23,204 nucleotides of DNA from CAZAQS01 sp964486825 (GTDB lineage Bacteria > Chloroflexota > Anaerolineae > Anaerolineales > UBA4823), in the NCBI GenBank assembly GCA_964486825.1, contig CAZAQS010000051.1:1-23204 (forward strand), read 5' to 3'. Both the position numbers and the translations under genes were made by a program. The notes under the pieces were generated by a model. It was given only the letters and a program-made list of their open reading frames with translations. It did not search any database and was not told the DNA's origin. Shown here in pieces: positions 7,081 through 13,236 of the stretch (the stretch's first letter is position 1; every line of letters starts with the position of its first letter).

Positions 7081-8142
7081 TTACCGTATATAGATGGGAT
7101 TGCTGAAAATCCAGCCTCGCAACCTTCCGAGGTATTGGATATATACTTCCACCCTGTATACACCAGGTTCAGAAGTGATATACGTGCAGTTCTCACGCTT
7201 GCGCCAGATTTTGACGACTTTCCCATCCCTCAGCAATCGGCATTCCGTTCGCATGGGCAAGCGGATCTGCAAGGTCACGCCTCCACGGCAGGTGATCTCA
7301 TCCCCCATGTCTGCCATGCCATCAACACCCTGGGCATGGAAACGGAAGCCATGGGTTGGAGCCGGCAGGTCATAGCCGATAAACGCACGTCCTTCACGCA
7401 GCGCTTCCAGGACCAGGCGGCGATCGCTGAAGTAATCTCCTGAAAGCGGTTTGGACGATAGCAGGTGTGTATTGATGGCTCTGAAATGGAACTCGTACGG
7501 GAAGACGGTCCGCCGCAGTGGTCCCAGCCGTGACGGTAGCGCGTGGGCGTCCGAACCCCCGACGGCAACCACCCGCCATCCCCGACCCAGTAGCTCATCC
7601 CATTTCCGCAAAGCTTCCGGAAATGGACCCCGGGCGATGCGTTGTGGGTTGAAGACGTAAAAGACAGCATGCAGCAGCGTCTTCAAGCGCCCTTTGAACT
7701 CCGAGAACCCGTTCCAAAGCTCGATGCCAGTGTAGCCGTGCAACTCCCAGTCCACCCACGATATGTCCGTCTCCCCTACAGCAGGGGCCGGCGGATCGAC
7801 CGGGTGGGCGATAAAAGCCAGCCCATTAGCGTTTTGGACTGCATCCAATAGGCGCTGCGGTTCTGGCGCCAGGGGAGCCAGCTCGCGGCCTGCACCCAGG
7901 ACCAGCAGGTGGTTTTTTTGTGGGATGCGGGCCTGGTCGTGAATCTCCTCGCCCACCAGCAACAGCACCCGTTTATCCCCCTCCTGGTGATATCCTTCCG
8001 GTCCATTAACCCACACGTTGTGGTCCGTAACGATCACTGCATCCAAACCGCACTTCATGGCAGCCTGTGCAATTTGAGAATGGCTGTAATGCCCATCCGA
8101 ATAGGGGGTATGCATATGTAAATTAATGGTGAGCTCGTGCAT
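7081..8142 (-). CDS. PHP-domain metal-dependent phosphoesterase family protein
   Basis: This 353-residue cytoplasmic protein is of the PHP (polymerase and histidinol phosphatase) superfamily, whose members hydrolyse phosphoesters with a di- or trinuclear metal site. Metal-ligand motifs are all visible: H9 and H11 in 'NLHMHTPYSDG', D16, D40-H41 in 'VTDHN', E65/E66 and H68, H113 in 'FIAHP', and D198/H200 in 'GGSDAH'. The C-terminal 80 residues look like an appended beta-rich domain ('YRVEVYIQYLGRLRGWIFSNPIYI'), as in several TrpH-like or CehA/McbA-like proteins. The substrate is unknown; TrpH-type RNA or nucleotide phosphatase activity is one possibility. No Shine-Dalgarno precedes the ATG. It is transcribed toward uvrB and divergently from secG. 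Confidence 0.82.
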   Translation of the reverse strand: MHELTINLHMHTPYSDGHYSHSQIAQAAMKCGLDAVIVTDHNVWVNGPEGYHQEGDKRVLLLVGEEIHDQARIPQKNHLLVLGAGRELAPLAPEPQRLLDAVQNANGLAFIAHPVDPPAPAVGETDISWVDWELHGYTGIELWNGFSEFKGRLKTLLHAVFYVFNPQRIARGPFPEALRKWDELLGRGWRVVAVGGSDAHALPSRLGPLRRTVFPYEFHFRAINTHLLSSKPLSGDYFSDRRLVLEALREGRAFIGYDLPAPTHGFRFHAQGVDGMADMGDEITCRGGVTLQIRLPMRTECRLLRDGKVVKIWRKRENCTYITSEPGVYRVEVYIQYLGRLRGWIFSNPIYIR

Positions 8143-8382
8143 GCGGGGCTTTAATTACTTTCTGGGCTATTCGTTCTCCTACAGCTATGGCCCTTACATT
8201 GCGTACTATCCGGCAGGCGGACTATTTGGTATAATCCGCCTGCCAGTTTTCGCCCATAAGGGCATAGACTTTAGGCTAATCGGAAATTTTGAGTATGCTT
8301 AAACAGCAGCCTGGACCGGACATCCCGTTTACCGGGGTTTGGCTTTTGAGCTGCCTCGTTCCGCTCGTTTTGGAGGCTGATT
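8143..8382. other. Divergent intergenic region between the PHP gene and secG
   Basis: These 240 nt hold the secG promoter with its inverted repeat (8212-8244), a roughly 140-nt secG leader, and the Shine-Dalgarno GGAGG at 8372-8376. No clear promoter for the PHP gene is seen on the minus strand. A short plus-strand frame beginning near 8289 overlaps secG in another frame and looks accidental. Confidence 0.55.
8212..8244 (+). promoter_or_regulatory. secG promoter (extended -10) enclosed by a perfect 10-bp inverted repeat
   Basis: TGgTATAAT (8227-8235) is an extended -10 element with no good -35. GGCAGGCGGA (8212-8221) and TCCGCCTGCC (8235-8244) are perfect inverted copies whose centres are 23 bp apart, about two helical turns. 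A repressor bound there would cover the promoter. The same repeat followed by AGTTTT could also form a terminator-like hairpin, but no plus-strand gene ends upstream. Confidence 0.6.
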
Positions 8383-8619
8383 GTGGAAAACTATTTATAT
8401 ATCGCTTTGATTATAACGTCTATTGCGCTGATTGCCAGCGTTATCTTGCAGAGCAAGGGCGCCGGGTTGGGCGGCTTGACCGGCGGTGATACCGGCGGTA
8501 TCTTTACCGCCCGTCGCGGCATCGAGAAGACACTCTTTCGGGTGACGATCGTCCTGGGTGTGATATTCTTCATGCTCGCAACAGCGACGGTGATGGTATT
8601 GCGCGCCCAGCTTGGTTAA
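8383..8619 (+). CDS. secG: Preprotein translocase subunit SecG
   Basis: This 78-residue membrane protein is the accessory subunit of the SecYEG protein-export channel. Two membrane helices (about 3-22 and 53-73) flank a loop containing the SecG hallmark 'LQSKGAGLGGLTGG' and a Gly/Thr-rich 'DTGGIFTARRGIEK' segment. The length is normal. Translation starts at GTG (8383-8385), six nt after GGAGG at 8372-8376, which fixes the start. It has its own promoter at 8227-8235 and a terminator-like hairpin at 8677-8713. Confidence 0.93.
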   Translation: MENYLYIALIITSIALIASVILQSKGAGLGGLTGGDTGGIFTARRGIEKTLFRVTIVLGVIFFMLATATVMVLRAQLG

Positions 8620-8676
8620 CCGGATATATCCTATTACCCCAGGCCTGTGTGGGCCGTTGAGTTTCAGGTATAAGAG

Positions 8677-8713
8677 GGCAGCTCACGGCCTCCGGGCCTG
8701 AGCGCCTATTTTT
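8677..8713 (+). terminator. Intrinsic terminator after secG
   Basis: GGC-GCTCA-GGCC (8677-8690, with two single-base bulges) pairs with GGCC-TGAGC-GCC (8695-8706) around a TCCG loop, followed by TATTTTT. It ends 17 nt before the next ATG, so it may also limit read-through into the downstream gene. Confidence 0.7.
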
Positions 8714-8730
8714 AATATCCCAAACCTTGT

Positions 8731-10464
8731 ATGAAAAAATTACGTTGGCCAATCACGATTGTTATCCTGGCATTGACCGCCATCGGTGTGCTGCTGCTTA
8801 CACGCCAGTCAGTGCTGCCACCGGTCATACCTGAAGAGGTCCAGCCGGTTACGGGAGGGGTTTATATCGAGGCATTGGTTGGCAAGATTAGCCGCTTGAA
8901 CCCTCTCCTGGACCTGTACAATCCCCCTGATCATGATATCGATCGCTTGATCTACAGCAGCCTGTTGCGTTTTGACGATCGTGGATTGCCCCAAGGCGAC
9001 CTGGCAGAGTCATGGGGTATTTCATTGGACGGCACTGTTTATAACTTTTCCATCCGCGAAGAGGCCGTATGGCATGATGGAAAGCCAGTCACCAGCCAGG
9101 ATATCATCTTCACTGTAGAGATGATGCGTTCGGAGGACTCCATCTTTGCCGTTGATGTGCGCGAGTTATGGGATTCGGTGGAAGTGATCTCCCTGGATGA
9201 GAAGACGATCCAGTTCCGGCTCCCGGAACCCTACGCCCCATTCATGGATTACCTGACATTCGGGATCTTGCCCCAACATGTATGGAGCGGCCTGTCACAC
9301 GCCGAGATGGTCGACTCTTCCTTCAACCTCCAACCAGTCGGGAGTGGTCCTTATTACCTGGAGAACCTGGATGTCGAGGAAAGTGAGATCAAGGGCCTGG
9401 TGTTGAGAGCTTTCCAGGGCTATTATGGTCAGGCTCCCTTCATCGAGCAGATCGTATTCCAGTACTTCCCTGACTCTCGCTCAGCTCTGGAGGCTTACCG
9501 CCGAGACGAAGTAATGGGCATCAGCCAGATTACGCCAGACGTATTGCCGGAGGCGTTAAGAGAACCCAACTTACGACTGTACACCGGCAGGCTTCCCGAG
9601 TTGTCGATCATCTTTATCAATCTGGATAACCCAGATGTCCCCTTCCTGGCCGAAGCAGATATCCGGCAGGCCTTGTTCTTGGGCTTGAACCGCCAGTGGA
9701 TGATCGATAACCTGCTTGATGGGCAGGCCATCCTGGCCGATGGGCCTGTATTCCCAAACACCTGGGCTTATTATGAAGGCATCGAGCCGGTCGAGTATGC
9801 CCCCGACGAGGCGGTTGCCTTGCTTAAGCAAGCTGGCTATACCATTCCGGCTGAGGGAGGCAGTGTGCGCACCAACGAAGATGGGACGGCTCTACGGTTG
9901 GAGCTGGTCTATCCAGACAACGACAAGCATACCTCCCTGGCTGAGACGATTCAGGCTAATTGGGAGAAGCTGGGCGTGGAGGTCAACCTGGTCCCCGCCG
10001 CATACGAGGATCTGGTGGAGGTATATCTAGAACCACGCCTATACCAGCTGGCGCTCATCGACCTGAACCTGGTTCGCTCTCCTGATCCAGACCCTTACCC
10101 GTTCTGGCACCAGACCCAGATCACAGGTGGGCAGAACTATTCAAAATGGGATGACTTCCAGGTCAGCGAATACCTGGAACAGGGGCGCGTGATCGTGGAT
10201 ATCGGCGAGAGAACCAAGAACTACCGCAATTTCCAGGTGCGCTTCATCCAGGAGCTGCCTGCGCTGCCGCTGTTTTACCCGGTCTATGTTTACGGCGTCG
10301 ATGCAGAGGTGCAGGGTGTCCAGATGGGCCCGCTTTTCGATGCCAGTGACCGCTTCTCGATGGTCAACAACTGGTACCTGGTCGCCAGGCGATCAGAGGC
10401 AGCTGCCGACCAAGCCGCCGCAGATTCCACTCCCGAAGCCAGCCCGCCCACCGCTCAGCCTTGA
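8731..10464 (+). CDS. ABC transporter substrate-binding protein, family 5 (peptide/nickel/oligosaccharide type)
   Basis: This 577-residue extracytoplasmic binding protein is of the OppA/DppA superfamily (SBP_bac_5). An N-terminal hydrophobic helix (about 6-24) has no lipobox cysteine, so it is probably a membrane anchor rather than a lipoprotein signal. The family core follows: 'LNPLLDLYNPPDHDI', 'LIYSSLLRFDDRG', 'LAESWGISLDGTVYNFSIREEAVWHDGKPVTSQDIIFT' across the first lobe, the 'LPQHVW' and 'PVGSGPYYLE' segments, and the late 'YSKWDDFQVSEYLEQGR'. The tail (about 553-577) is Ala/Pro-rich. No permease or ATPase gene adjoins it, so the substrate cannot be inferred. No Shine-Dalgarno precedes the ATG, and a terminator-like hairpin stands just upstream, so its own promoter is unclear. 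Confidence 0.88.
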   Translation: MKKLRWPITIVILALTAIGVLLLTRQSVLPPVIPEEVQPVTGGVYIEALVGKISRLNPLLDLYNPPDHDIDRLIYSSLLRFDDRGLPQGDLAESWGISLDGTVYNFSIREEAVWHDGKPVTSQDIIFTVEMMRSEDSIFAVDVRELWDSVEVISLDEKTIQFRLPEPYAPFMDYLTFGILPQHVWSGLSHAEMVDSSFNLQPVGSGPYYLENLDVEESEIKGLVLRAFQGYYGQAPFIEQIVFQYFPDSRSALEAYRRDEVMGISQITPDVLPEALREPNLRLYTGRLPELSIIFINLDNPDVPFLAEADIRQALFLGLNRQWMIDNLLDGQAILADGPVFPNTWAYYEGIEPVEYAPDEAVALLKQAGYTIPAEGGSVRTNEDGTALRLELVYPDNDKHTSLAETIQANWEKLGVEVNLVPAAYEDLVEVYLEPRLYQLALIDLNLVRSPDPDPYPFWHQTQITGGQNYSKWDDFQVSEYLEQGRVIVDIGERTKNYRNFQVRFIQELPALPLFYPVYVYGVDAEVQGVQMGPLFDASDRFSMVNNWYLVARRSEAAADQAAADSTPEASPPTAQP

Positions 10465-10486
10465 CCTGTATTGAATAGGTTCGTAA

Positions 10487-10523
10487 AACGTCCCGCTGCG
10501 TTTCCTGTAAGCTGCGGGACGTT
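10487..10523 (+). terminator. Terminator-like hairpin after the family-5 binding protein
   Basis: AACGTCCCGC (10487-10496) and GCGGGACGTT (10514-10523) form a perfect 10-bp stem. No U-tract follows on the plus strand, whereas the minus-strand copy is followed by TTTTACG. It begins 22 nt past the stop codon. Confidence 0.6.
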
Positions 10524-10606
10524 GCGCATCCTGTAGGTTCAAGGCAGAATTAAAAACGACCTCCTAGGGCTCCTGCTAATAGGTCCACGATTGCTTCTAT
10601 TTCGAA

Positions 10607-10627
10607 TATAATCTAACCAATATTGGT
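10607..10627 (+). promoter_or_regulatory. Candidate promoter and operator for the Gmad2-domain protein gene
   Basis: TATAAT (10607-10612) is followed by the perfect 12-bp palindrome ACCAATATTGGT (10616-10627) at the expected transcription start. No good -35 is visible. The palindrome is a possible repressor site or may be an accident of AT-rich sequence. Confidence 0.45.
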
Positions 10628-10647
10628 ATTAGAAGGAGGAAATGGAC

Positions 10648-11460
10648 ATGCAGGTGCGTAAACCCAAGAAGAACCATCTATATCTTATTCTGATTCTGTC
10701 CCTGATCGTTGCGGCAATAGGTAGCGTGGGAGTAGCCATTGCCCAGGCAAATGGTCATACGATATATCTTCCGCTGGTCTTTAAGAACGCCGGCGTAAGA
10801 CCACCGGAAGCTATTATGATCCTTTCTCCGGCGTCCGGCTCACGCGTCACCAGCCCGCTGCAGGTATCGGGAGTGGCTGACCCCACCTTCGAGCAGAACC
10901 TGGTCGTGCGCGTGCTACAGGCGGACGGCACACAAGTAACCCAGGCCCCCACCACCATTCAGACTGATATAGGCCAGCGCGGTCCCTTTGAGTTGGAATT
11001 GCCTGTAAGCTTGCCTTCCGAACAGAACATTTTCATCCAGGTCTTCTCCGATAGCCCCCGAGACGGTAATATCACACACCTCTCTTCGGTTGGAGTGATC
11101 TTTACGCCCACGGGTCCCGCGGACATTATCACCCGCGACCCTTACCCCGAGCAGATCAGCATCTTCCAACCCCAGACCAGCGCGGCCATCAGTGGTGGGA
11201 GCGTGCATGTGATTGGCTTTGCCCTGGCCAGCTTCGAGCAGACCTTGTTGGTCGAAGTGCTCGATGAAAATGGAGATGTGGTTGGTTCAGAACCAGTGAT
11301 GGTAGATGCCCCTGACCTGGGACAGCCTGGGCCGTTCGAAGTACATGTTGAGTATACGGTGAGCGTGGCGCAAGCGGGCCGAGTCGTTGTCCGGGATATT
11401 AGCCCGGCATTCGGTGGAGATACCCACCTCAGCAGCGTGGAAGTGAACCTGGCTCCATAG
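10648..11460 (+). CDS. Exported protein with two Gmad2-like immunoglobulin-type domains
   Basis: This 270-residue secreted or anchored protein has an N-terminal signal/anchor helix (about 10-32) ending near 'AIAQANG', then the 'IYLPLVFKN' motif frequent in Chloroflexi exported proteins. Two tandem beta-sandwich units follow (about 53-150 and 165-270). Each has an 'SP.SG..V..PLQVSG' or 'ISGGSVHVIGFA' opening, an 'FEQ.L.V.VL...G' strand and a 'PGPFE' turn, and they end 'THLSSVGVIF' or 'THLSSVEVNL'. This is the Gmad2 pattern known from spore-germination proteins and other cell-envelope proteins, so an adhesive or wall-associated role is inferred. Two in-frame ATGs exist. AAGGAGG (10633-10639) is only 2 nt from the first (10642) but 8 nt from the second (10648), which is preferred. 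Confidence 0.82.
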   Translation: MQVRKPKKNHLYLILILSLIVAAIGSVGVAIAQANGHTIYLPLVFKNAGVRPPEAIMILSPASGSRVTSPLQVSGVADPTFEQNLVVRVLQADGTQVTQAPTTIQTDIGQRGPFELELPVSLPSEQNIFIQVFSDSPRDGNITHLSSVGVIFTPTGPADIITRDPYPEQISIFQPQTSAAISGGSVHVIGFALASFEQTLLVEVLDENGDVVGSEPVMVDAPDLGQPGPFEVHVEYTVSVAQAGRVVVRDISPAFGGDTHLSSVEVNLAP

Positions 11461-11477
11461 GGAGAGACCTACAAATG

Positions 11478-11513
11478 CAAGAGGCCAGGTTTATTCAAAT
11501 GCCTGGCCTCTTG
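11478..11513. terminator. Hairpin between convergent genes
   Basis: CAAGAGGCCAGG (11478-11489) and CCTGGCCTCTTG (11502-11513) form a perfect 12-bp stem with a 12-nt loop. It lies 17 nt past the plus-strand stop and 26 nt before the end of the minus-strand VOC gene, so it probably serves both directions. U-tracts are weak on both sides. Confidence 0.75.
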
Positions 11514-11539
11514 GTGATCTTATAGCTGTTGAAGGCGTT

Positions 11540-11920
11540 CTAAACGTCTTCCTCCCCAGCCACCAGGTGGATAATTCCGGAGGGGCTGGAGACCCAGAAA
11601 GCCTCGAAATCCAGCGCCTCGATCTCATCTCTCCTGACTACCCCGGCCTCCTTCAAATGCCGGGCAGCCACGGGTACATCCGAAGTACTTACCTCCAGCC
11701 AGATCTCGGCCTGGCTTAAGGACTCAACCCGGTCTACCCAAAGCCGGTTGCCCCCGAACTGAAATACAACGGTAGGCGTCGCGCTGGGTAGGTTTTCTAT
11801 AACTGGCAACCCGAGGATATCCCGGTAAAAAGCTACCGTTGCTTCCCATTCATGGGGCGGTACTTTGATGGCGATATTCCTCCCGCCGCTGTAACTGGGC
11901 CTTTCGCTCTCTTCGCTCAC
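11540..11920 (-). CDS. VOC-fold (glyoxalase/bleomycin-resistance-like) protein
   Basis: This 126-residue single-module protein is of the vicinal-oxygen-chelate superfamily. The pattern 'EWEATVAFYRDILGLPV', 'VVFQFGGNRLWVDRV', 'AEIWLEVSTSDVPVAARHLKEAGV' and 'FWVSSPSGIIHLVA' gives the expected beta-alpha-beta-beta-beta units. The usual metal-binding His in the first strand is absent ('NIAIKV'), while Glu and His candidates remain in the later strands, so catalysis is uncertain; it may be a binding protein. Translation starts at GTG (11918-11920). An extended -10 (TGaTATAAT) ends only 7 nt upstream, so the mRNA is probably leaderless. Confidence 0.78.
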   Translation of the reverse strand: MSEESERPSYSGGRNIAIKVPPHEWEATVAFYRDILGLPVIENLPSATPTVVFQFGGNRLWVDRVESLSQAEIWLEVSTSDVPVAARHLKEAGVVRRDEIEALDFEAFWVSSPSGIIHLVAGEEDV

Positions 11921-11927
11921 ACTTAGG

Positions 11928-11936
11928 ATTATATCA
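11928..11936 (-). promoter_or_regulatory. Extended -10 promoter giving a leaderless VOC mRNA
   Basis: The minus strand reads TGATATAAT, then CCTAAGT, then the GTG start. The -10 to start-codon distance equals the usual -10 to +1 distance, and no Shine-Dalgarno can fit. Confidence 0.6.
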
Positions 11937-12020
11937 TCCTGTTTCCATCCAGAAATTATCCTCGCCTAGGATGGAGGATGCCAAATCTTTAATAAGCATC
12001 AGCGCAAGGTAATTGGTTTA

Positions 12021-13184
12021 CTAGGCCTCCAGCTTTTCAGTCCGGTGATTCTGGAGGATAACCGGGATAGGTTCTAAAATGCCGCTTTCCTCTGTTGCGA
12101 TTTGGATCCTTTCCAGGAGGGTTTGCGTGATTTCCTGGTGTTTAAACCCGATCACTTCGCCCGTCCTGGTCTGAACGTCCTCATTCAAAATCATGCCTGC
12201 TTCCAACTGGCTGCTCTCGACCAACCGGAAATCCCAATTCTTAAAAATGGCATCCGTGCTGCGCAGCGCCTCCAAAATGTCCGGGTTATATTCTCCTTCC
12301 CTGGCGGTCAACGCCTGGATTGCTTCAGTATGTCCCAAGCCAGTCATGATCAGCTGGTCATAGTCGATTGCCAGGTGCAGGATTTGGGCCCCGAGAATTT
12401 CCTTTCGCTCTCTTAACGATCTGTTCTTCTTATCGTAATCGGAAAATGGCCGGTTCTGGTGCTTGACCATCATCGCTACCGATTCGAGACGGTGGATATG
12501 GGTCAACAAGCGACAGCCAATGCTCGGATGAGATGTGTAGATCCTCTCTTCTGTTGGGGTAAGGGGGATGGAGTTGTGCACCTTCCTGAGTATTTCCGGT
12601 GGGATCGAGATGCATCCAATCTGGGAAAAGGTTCCAGCCATTTCAAATTCCCAAGCCCCATTGAGGATCATTTGAGAGTTGATTTGGCGGATTACCTGCC
12701 GGACACGCAGCGCCCGGCTAAAAGCCAGGGGGTTGGCCAGGCTCAACAACTCGGTCATCAGCGTGACGCTCATTTTGAGGGTTTTTTCGAGCAGGTCCCG
12801 TTCAGCCTGGACAAGCCGGTACTGCACCAGTCCACGGGTTACCGCGCTGACCAGCTTCTCAGTCGGGCATGGTTTGGTCAAGAACCGGAAGATATTGCCG
12901 TTGTTGACTGCTTCGATGGCGGTATTCAAATCTGCCTGACCGGTTAGCATGATCCGCACAGCATCAGGGCAGATCTCTTGAGCTTGCTTGAGGAATTCAA
13001 TTCCGTCCATCCTGGGCATGCGGTAATCCGTAACAATGACAGCGAAAGGACCATGCAGGCTCAAGGCTTCCAGAGCCTCCGGCCCGCTGTTTGCCGTCTC
13101 CAGGTTGAATTCCTTCCTGAGCTGCCGGCGAAAGGCTGCCAGAATGTTTTCTTCATCGTCTACAAAAAGGATTTTTTCTTCCAT
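12021..13184 (-). CDS. Response regulator with degenerate HD-GYP output domain
   Basis: This 387-residue protein is probably the output partner of the kinase encoded 52 nt upstream. The receiver (1-120) keeps D9/D10, phospho-acceptor D53 in 'VTDYRMPRMDG' and K104 in 'RFLTKPCP'. The region 140-310 aligns in layout with HD-GYP c-di-GMP phosphodiesterases ('SHPSIGCRLL', 'EILGAQILHLAIDYDQLI'), but key residues are changed. The first-helix His is Arg157, the HD pair is Ser187-Gln188, HHE is His242-Gln243-Asn244, and no GYP follows. The tail (321-362) has the usual 'QLEAGMILNEDV' unit. It is probably non-hydrolytic, perhaps a c-di-GMP or protein-binding module. An upstream GTG (13196) is possible, but GGAG six nt before the ATG at 13184 favours the latter. 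Confidence 0.85.
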   Translation of the reverse strand: MEEKILFVDDEENILAAFRRQLRKEFNLETANSGPEALEALSLHGPFAVIVTDYRMPRMDGIEFLKQAQEICPDAVRIMLTGQADLNTAIEAVNNGNIFRFLTKPCPTEKLVSAVTRGLVQYRLVQAERDLLEKTLKMSVTLMTELLSLANPLAFSRALRVRQVIRQINSQMILNGAWEFEMAGTFSQIGCISIPPEILRKVHNSIPLTPTEERIYTSHPSIGCRLLTHIHRLESVAMMVKHQNRPFSDYDKKNRSLRERKEILGAQILHLAIDYDQLIMTGLGHTEAIQALTAREGEYNPDILEALRSTDAIFKNWDFRLVESSQLEAGMILNEDVQTRTGEVIGFKHQEITQTLLERIQIATEESGILEPIPVILQNHRTEKLEA

Positions 13185-13236
13185 GCTTGTCTCCACGTAT
13201 TTCTCATATCGACTTTAATAGGTCACCTGGATACTA

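Noticed and set aside
7038..7226. 63-codon upstream extension of uvrB
   Set aside because: It overlaps the PHP gene, shows no family similarity, and the ATG at 7035-7037 gives the normal UvrB N-terminus.
8289..8489. Plus-strand frame overlapping secG
   Set aside because: Out of frame with a clear secG, no ribosome site, no recognisable features.
11958..11979. ATCCTC/GAGGAT hairpin after the HD-GYP-like regulator gene as a terminator
   Set aside because: Only a 6-bp stem with a poor T-run; too weak to list as a terminator.
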